NCBI GenBank assembly: GCA_027488495.1 | Contig: JAIYBO010000062.1 | Coordinates: forward strand, 1-11,578 | DNA: 11,578 bases | DNA from: Bacteroidota bacterium | GTDB lineage: Bacteria; Bacteroidota; Bacteroidia; NS11-12g; UBA955 | Direction: 5' to 3' | In this document: positions 7,977-11,578 of the stretch, piece after piece | Numbering within the stretch: position 1 is the stretch's first letter | Layout: the number at the start of each line of letters is the position of its first letter | Program-made: the position numbers and the translations under genes | Notes under the pieces: model-generated | Told to the model about the DNA's origin: nothing | The model's input: the letters and a program-made list of their open reading frames with translations, nothing else | Database searches by the model: none

Positions 7977-9263
7977 TTAGTGCTTGATGAAGCGTTGAAC
8001 AGCAGTACCATCATTGGTTTCAACAGAAATCAAATAAGTACCAGATGCCAAACCTTCAGTTGAAATGCGAACCGCTGATTTCTTAACCATTTCTTCCAAT
8101 ACAACCTGACCGTTGAAATTCATCACACGAACAGCATTGATCATAGAACCATTGGTCATTGCCACGTTGAAGTCGCCAAAAGATGGGTTGGGGTAAATCA
8201 TCAAACCATTCAAAGCATTGTTTACAACACCGCTGGTTGGCGCAGTGGTTTTCACCAACTCGTAGTGCCAATATGCACCGTTACCAATTCCGATATCAAC
8301 CAACATAGTATCAGCAACAATAGCTACCTCGTAGATGATGGTATCTTTCGCACCAGAAGGCGCAGACAACTCACCACCGTTGAAAGCCTTAGGCAATCCC
8401 AAGTAAGAACCTTTACCTACCAAAGTAACTGTTCCGCTGTTTTTGTCAGCAACCCACTTACCTGCGTTCGCACCATCATGAGGCGCAACTGGAGTACCGC
8501 AAGCAAATGAACCACCCTGCCATCCTTCCAAGAAGGTAGAACCTTGCAATTCATTTTTGAAGGTACCGTCTGCACTGAAGCTGTAAATGTCATCGTACTG
8601 ACAAGCACGCACACCAGTAATTTCAGCAGCAGGAACTTTCCACCAACCGAAGTCGCCTTTCGCAGGACCTACAGCCATTGATGTTGATACTGGACGCAAC
8701 TTCCACAAACCAGTTGGGTTCAAAGGAGGCATTTTCTTGCTCATTTCAAAGTGCCAGTAACCACCGCCAATTGAAATATCCAAAGACATGTTATTACCGT
8801 TTACAGATACTTCATAAGTGATAGAATCTTTGGCATCAGCGGGCTTAGCCAACTCGCCGCCATTGAATACTTTCGCCAAACCAAGATATGCACCCTTACC
8901 ATAAATGGTGATGGTCTTGCTGGTTGCGTTGTACTTCCAAGTTGCTGCGGCTGTACCATCGTGTGGCGCTACTGGAGTACCACAAGCATTGCTGCCACCC
9001 TGCCATCCTTCCAAGAAGGTAGAATTTTGGAAATTTGTTTTGAATGTTCCGTCTGCATTGAACACGAACTCATCGTCGAACTGACAAGCACGCACGCCAG
9101 TAATTTCAGCCGCTGGAACTTTCCACCAACCGTAATCACCCTTCGCAGGACCCACAGCAAGAGAGGTTTCTACTGGCGACAATGTCCATGTACCAGCAAT
9201 TTGAGCCATGCTGCTACCAACAAGAGCGGCAAACAAGGCGAGTGTAGTAATTTTTTTCATCAT
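7977..9263 (-). CDS. Type IX-secreted protein with two tandem lipocalin-like domains, function unknown
   Basis: This 428-residue protein has a Sec signal peptide (cleavage likely after Ala20, SSMA|Q). Two copies of one domain follow, at about 24-176 and 185-338, very similar to each other. Each has a G-x-W start, VGPAKGD, GWWKVPAAEITGVRACQ, a DD pair, ADGTFK, STFLEGWQGGS, CGTPVAPHDG, GKGxYLGL, FNGGEL and YWH. The cysteines Cys60/Cys94 and Cys221/Cys255 occupy matching places and could form one disulfide per domain. Residues about 354-428 are a Por/type IX sorting tail (IYPNP, NGQVV, LASGTYLISV, final RFIKH), so the protein is exported across the outer membrane and released or anchored. There is no catalytic signature. 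I recall similar Trp-rich domains beside glycan-active proteins in Bacteroidota, and the operon's glycan-binding protein seems to contain one. A binding role for glucan is inference. The start may be either of two adjacent ATGs. Confidence 0.9.
   Translation of the reverse strand: MMKKITTLALFAALVGSSMAQIAGTWTLSPVETSLAVGPAKGDYGWWKVPAAEITGVRACQFDDEFVFNADGTFKTNFQNSTFLEGWQGGSNACGTPVAPHDGTAAATWKYNATSKTITIYGKGAYLGLAKVFNGGELAKPADAKDSITYEVSVNGNNMSLDISIGGGYWHFEMSKKMPPLNPTGLWKLRPVSTSMAVGPAKGDFGWWKVPAAEITGVRACQYDDIYSFSADGTFKNELQGSTFLEGWQGGSFACGTPVAPHDGANAGKWVADKNSGTVTLVGKGSYLGLPKAFNGGELSAPSGAKDTIIYEVAIVADTMLVDIGIGNGAYWHYELVKTTAPTSGVVNNALNGLMIYPNPSFGDFNVAMTNGSMINAVRVMNFNGQVVLEEMVKKSAVRISTEGLASGTYLISVETNDGTAVQRFIKH
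8250..8711 (-). repeat. Second copy of the internal domain duplication
   Basis: Codons 185-338 of the secreted protein repeat codons 24-176. The offset is 161 residues, with one extra residue near the end (GNGAYW against GGGYW). A 30-nt stretch at 8512-8541 is identical to 8995-9024, which is 483 nt or exactly 161 codons away. This points to an in-frame duplication that is recent or kept alike by selection or gene conversion. Confidence 0.93.
8736..9194 (-). repeat. First copy of the internal domain duplication
   Basis: Codons 24-176 form the N-terminal domain copy directly after the signal peptide. Landmarks are Trp26, VGP 37-39, Trp46-Trp47, Cys60, Asp63-Asp64, Cys94, GKG 122-124 and Tyr169-Trp170. 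Each has an equivalent 161 or 162 residues later. Confidence 0.93.
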
Positions 9264-9283
9264 TTTTTCAGTTTTAATTGCCT

Positions 9284-9291
9284 CAAATATA
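9284..9291 (-). promoter_or_regulatory. Bacteroidota -7 promoter element of the type IX-secreted repeat protein gene
   Basis: The - strand reads TATATTTG, an exact match to the TAnnTTTG -7 consensus of Bacteroidota housekeeping promoters. It lies 20 nt upstream of the ATG. No TTG or TTTG stands at the usual 19-21 nt upstream; the nearest TTG is 26 nt away. An activator may therefore compensate. Confidence 0.6.
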
Positions 9292-9323
9292 ACCGAATAA
9301 TCTAGTTATAGTATTTTCAACAA

Positions 9324-9342
9324 TAACTTTTTGGTAACTTTT
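9324..9342 (-). promoter_or_regulatory. Direct repeat with 11-bp period, possible activator site for the leftward gene
   Basis: TAACTTTT occurs at 9324-9331 and again at 9335-9342, one helical turn apart (AAAAGTTA on the - strand). The pair lies 32-51 bp upstream of the TATATTTG element, about where a tandem-binding response regulator would contact RNA polymerase. The DNA here is AT-rich, so chance is a real alternative. Confidence 0.3.
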
Positions 9343-9444
9343 GAGTGCTGTTTGATTTAATCTCACCAGAGTTTCCACAAAAAGCCCCTCGTAGCCCCCA
9401 AAAGCACGGGTTTCAACAAAAAACACCCCAACAAGAAGGTGTAA

Positions 9445-9462
9445 TTGTCATGGAATTGTCAT
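9445..9462 (+). promoter_or_regulatory. Pho-box-like tandem repeat upstream of the phosphoesterase operon
   Basis: TTGTCAT (9445-9451), a 4-bp GGAA spacer and TTGTCAT (9456-9462) form two 7-bp direct repeats with an 11-bp period. This is the architecture of the enterobacterial PhoB box (CTGTCAT, 4 bp, CTGTCAT) and differs from it in one base per half-site. The identity extends to 9 bp (AATTGTCAT at 9443-9451 and 9454-9462). It faces the secreted phosphoesterase genes, ending 94 nt before the first ATG. An imperfect TATTTCTC at 9469-9476 could serve as promoter core. PhoB binding in this phylum is assumed from the sequence match. Confidence 0.55.
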
Positions 9463-9556
9463 AAAAAATATTTCTCAATCCATTAAACCACGCCATGATC
9501 ACAGCGTCAAAAACGCAGAATCAGCATCAAAAGCATCCACTAGCAGTACACAAACC

Positions 9557-11185
9557 ATGGTTAAACACATACTCATTTTTGTTTCCGCCTTACTTTTCGC
9601 CCAAGTGGCCATCGCCCAAAACCACAACATAATTTTAGGGCGACCTACAGACACATCCATAACCGCATCCGTGCAATTCGATCGGGATGTTCAATTTTAT
9701 CTGGAACTCGGCACACAATCAAACAGCTACACGAAAACCAGCAAAACCTACTTACACGATGCCACAACACCCGATGAGGTAGAAATCAATGGCCTATTCC
9801 CCAACACCCAATATTTCTATCGATTGCAATACAAATTGCCCACTCAGTTGAATTTCACCCCAACACCACAGTACACATTTCATACGCAAAGACCATACAA
9901 CTCCGAATTCACATTCACGGTAGAGGCCGATGAGCACCTGTACGACAAAAAAGGGGTTGCCAATATGTATAAAATTTGCCTCAACAACCAAGCCCTAGAC
10001 AAGCCCGATTTCATGCTTTCACTGGGCGATATATTTGGCGATGACCACAATCCTTTCACCATCACAACCACAGAAATTGATGCGCTTCATAAAAATTACA
10101 GACCATTTCTCGGGGCAATCACCCATTCCATCCCATTCTACGTTTGCTTGGGTAATCACGAAGGTGAAATGGATTATTACCTGCTCAAAAATCCAGGAAA
10201 CAACCTCGCCCACCACAGCACTTATTACCGCAAATTCTATTACCCCAACCCCTACCCAAATGGCTTCTATTCCGGCAACACCACAAAAGAACCATATGGA
10301 CTTGATCATCCCGAAAACTATTACGCCTGGACATGGGGCGATGCACTTTTCGTAGTGCTCGATGTATATCGGGATCAATGCGATACCTCCGCCAAGCCTG
10401 GAGGTTGGGCATGGACACTCGGGAAACCCCAATACGATTGGCTCAAAACAACACTCGAAAACAGCAACGCCAAGCACAAAATGGTCTTTGCTCACCACGT
10501 TTCAGGTCAAGGCAGAGGCGGAATCATACAAGCCAAATATTATGAATGGGGCGGATACGACAAAAACAATGCTTACACTTTTGCCTCCAAAAGACCAGGC
10601 TGGGACAAACCCATTCATAAACTGTTCGTAGACAACGGTGTAGATATTTTCTTCCAAGGCCACGACCATGTGTTTGCACATGAAGTGATGGACGGAGTCA
10701 CCTACCAAGCTGTACCAATGCCCAGCGATTCTACCTACATGATTGGGAAATTGGCCAATGCCGATGCCTATACAGCCGATACAATCGACGGAACAGGGCA
10801 CCTCCGCGTAAAAGTAACAAATGCTTGCATCACAGTAGATTACGTGAAAGCGTTCCTACCCAAAGACACAATTAACGGGCTTCATAAAAACAGAGAAGTT
10901 GCCTTCTCATACACACTTGGCGATTGTTCCTTGTCCACCCAAAACACCAATATCCACAACACCCTCAACATTCACCCCAACCCCGCCAACAAACAACTGT
11001 TGGTTCAATATCCCGAACACATCACCAACCCAAACTTCATCATTTACAATGCCACTGGGAGCATGGTTTTAACGAGTACCCAACCCCATTTGAATGTAGA
11101 AAATCTCACACCCGGAATGTATTACTTAGAAGTAAAAAATAACTCACACCGCATAACACAGAAAATCATCATTCAACACCCCTAA
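9557..11185 (+). CDS. Type IX-secreted calcineurin-like metallophosphoesterase with N-terminal Fn3-like domain
   Basis: This 542-residue protein has a signal peptide cleaved after about Ala20 (AIA|Q). An N-terminal beta domain like that of purple acid phosphatases (about 22-112) includes LGRPTDTSIT and NTQYFYRLQY. The metallophosphoesterase core (about 117-430) has the metal ligands in order: Asp125-x-His127, Gly157-Asp158, GNHE 199-202, His313-His314 and GHDH 368-371. Residues about 468-542 are a type IX sorting tail (IHPNP, GSMV, LTPGMYYLEV). Such enzymes hydrolyse phosphate mono- or diesters outside the cell; the substrate cannot be told. First motif D-x-H and no Tyr in the GD motif argue against a true purple acid phosphatase. 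The ATG is the only plausible start before the signal peptide. The Pho-box-like repeat upstream suggests induction by phosphate shortage. It leads an operon with a paralogue 3 nt downstream. Confidence 0.92.
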   Translation: MVKHILIFVSALLFAQVAIAQNHNIILGRPTDTSITASVQFDRDVQFYLELGTQSNSYTKTSKTYLHDATTPDEVEINGLFPNTQYFYRLQYKLPTQLNFTPTPQYTFHTQRPYNSEFTFTVEADEHLYDKKGVANMYKICLNNQALDKPDFMLSLGDIFGDDHNPFTITTTEIDALHKNYRPFLGAITHSIPFYVCLGNHEGEMDYYLLKNPGNNLAHHSTYYRKFYYPNPYPNGFYSGNTTKEPYGLDHPENYYAWTWGDALFVVLDVYRDQCDTSAKPGGWAWTLGKPQYDWLKTTLENSNAKHKMVFAHHVSGQGRGGIIQAKYYEWGGYDKNNAYTFASKRPGWDKPIHKLFVDNGVDIFFQGHDHVFAHEVMDGVTYQAVPMPSDSTYMIGKLANADAYTADTIDGTGHLRVKVTNACITVDYVKAFLPKDTINGLHKNREVAFSYTLGDCSLSTQNTNIHNTLNIHPNPANKQLLVQYPEHITNPNFIIYNATGSMVLTSTQPHLNVENLTPGMYYLEVKNNSHRITQKIIIQHP

Positions 11186-11188
11186 TCC

Positions 11189-11578
11189 ATGAACAAACTT
11201 CCTATTCTCAGAAAGCTATTTATCGCCATAACCACTTTCAGCGTGCCGCAGACATGGGCTCAAAACCTGATACATACTGAACTTTTGGGACGTCCAACCG
11301 ATAAAGAAATCACCCTACAAATGGTGTTTTCCGACAGTGCAGAAGCTTGCGTAAAATTTGGTACCGCTTCAGGCAACCTTTCACAGCAAACCCCTTGGCA
11401 AACCATGAGGGTAAACGACCCCTCAGAAATTGTGATAACCAACTTATTACCCAACAAACAATATTATTACCAACTGCTGTATCGCAAACCCCGAACCACC
11501 CAAACCACCACTCGCCAGGAGTTTTCATTTCACACACAACGACCAACCAATCAATCATTCACATTCGTGGTTCAAGCC
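11189..11578 (+). CDS. Second secreted phosphoesterase paralogue, N-terminal part (3' end outside window)
   Basis: An ATG at 11189 opens a frame that runs to the window edge (130 codons), starting 3 nt after the previous TAA. The product begins with a signal peptide (MNKLPILRKLF..., cleavage likely after TWA before QN). It then aligns along its whole visible length with the first phosphoesterase: LLGRPTD, a P-E-I/V spacing, L-PN-QY-Y-L-Y, FHTQRP and FTF-V-A. This is the Fn3-like N-terminal domain. The window ends just before the expected D-x-H metal motif, so catalytic competence cannot be judged. The tight spacing suggests one transcript with the first gene. Tandem paralogues with diverged N-terminal domains may divide substrates between them, but that is inference. 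Confidence 0.85.
   Translation, partial: MNKLPILRKLFIAITTFSVPQTWAQNLIHTELLGRPTDKEITLQMVFSDSAEACVKFGTASGNLSQQTPWQTMRVNDPSEIVITNLLPNKQYYYQLLYRKPRTTQTTTRQEFSFHTQRPTNQSFTFVVQA

Noticed and set aside
8512..9024. The 30-nt identical repeats at 8512-8541 and 8995-9024 as mobile or recombination sites
   Set aside because: They are in the same codon register at matching places of the two domain copies and are explained by the internal duplication.
9343..9442. Small RNA or extra small gene in the divergent region
   Set aside because: No start codon with a sustained frame, no stable hairpin with T-run and no RNA motif could be recognised; only scattered C-runs are present.
9557..11185. Calling the phosphoesterase a purple acid phosphatase
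   Set aside because: The first metal motif is D-x-H and the GD motif lacks the Tyr ligand typical of purple acid phosphatases; only the N-terminal domain resembles that family.

Overview
The window comes from a member of the Bacteroidota. It holds a SusC/SusD pair, three lipoproteins with acidic or lysine-rich residues just after the lipobox cysteine, two proteins with complete type IX secretion (Por) C-terminal sorting tails, no Shine-Dalgarno sequences before the genes, and a TAnnTTTG-type promoter element. The genus cannot be told from the sequence.

Region 1 (1-2163) is a convergent pair. The C-terminal 303 residues of a GH3 beta-glucosidase-type enzyme enter from the left on the + strand. 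A GH16 endo-glucanase lipoprotein meets it from the right. The two share a perfect 15-bp hairpin at 997-1029 that should stop transcription in both directions.

Region 2 (1051-7895, all on the - strand) is a compact polysaccharide utilization locus read as susC - susD - PKD/CBM surface glycan-binding lipoprotein - GH16. The joints are a 1-nt stop/start overlap, a 20-nt gap and a 1-nt gap, so this is almost certainly one operon. Together with GH3 it fits capture and breakdown of a beta-1,3-glucan (laminarin-like). GH16 cuts the chain at the surface, the glycan-binding protein and SusD hold the products, SusC imports them and GH3 trims oligosaccharides to glucose. The substrate is inferred from the family combination only. 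No regulator of the locus lies in the window.

Region 3 (7977-9263, - strand) is a type IX-secreted protein of unknown function. It is made of two tandem copies of a 153-154 residue domain rich in Trp, Gly and paired Cys. A diverged version of the same domain seems to form the middle of the surface glycan-binding protein, which links this gene to the glucan locus. A terminator-like hairpin separates it from susC.

Region 4 (9264-9556) is a divergent regulatory region. It has a consensus -7 element for the leftward gene, an 8-bp direct repeat with an 11-bp period upstream of that element, and, facing right, a near-perfect Pho-box-like repeat.

Region 5 (9557-11578, + strand) has two tandem, 3-nt-spaced, paralogous secreted metallophosphoesterases. 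The second is cut by the window edge. The Pho-box-like site in front of them suggests control by phosphate starvation, so this is a phosphate-scavenging unit next to a carbon-scavenging one.
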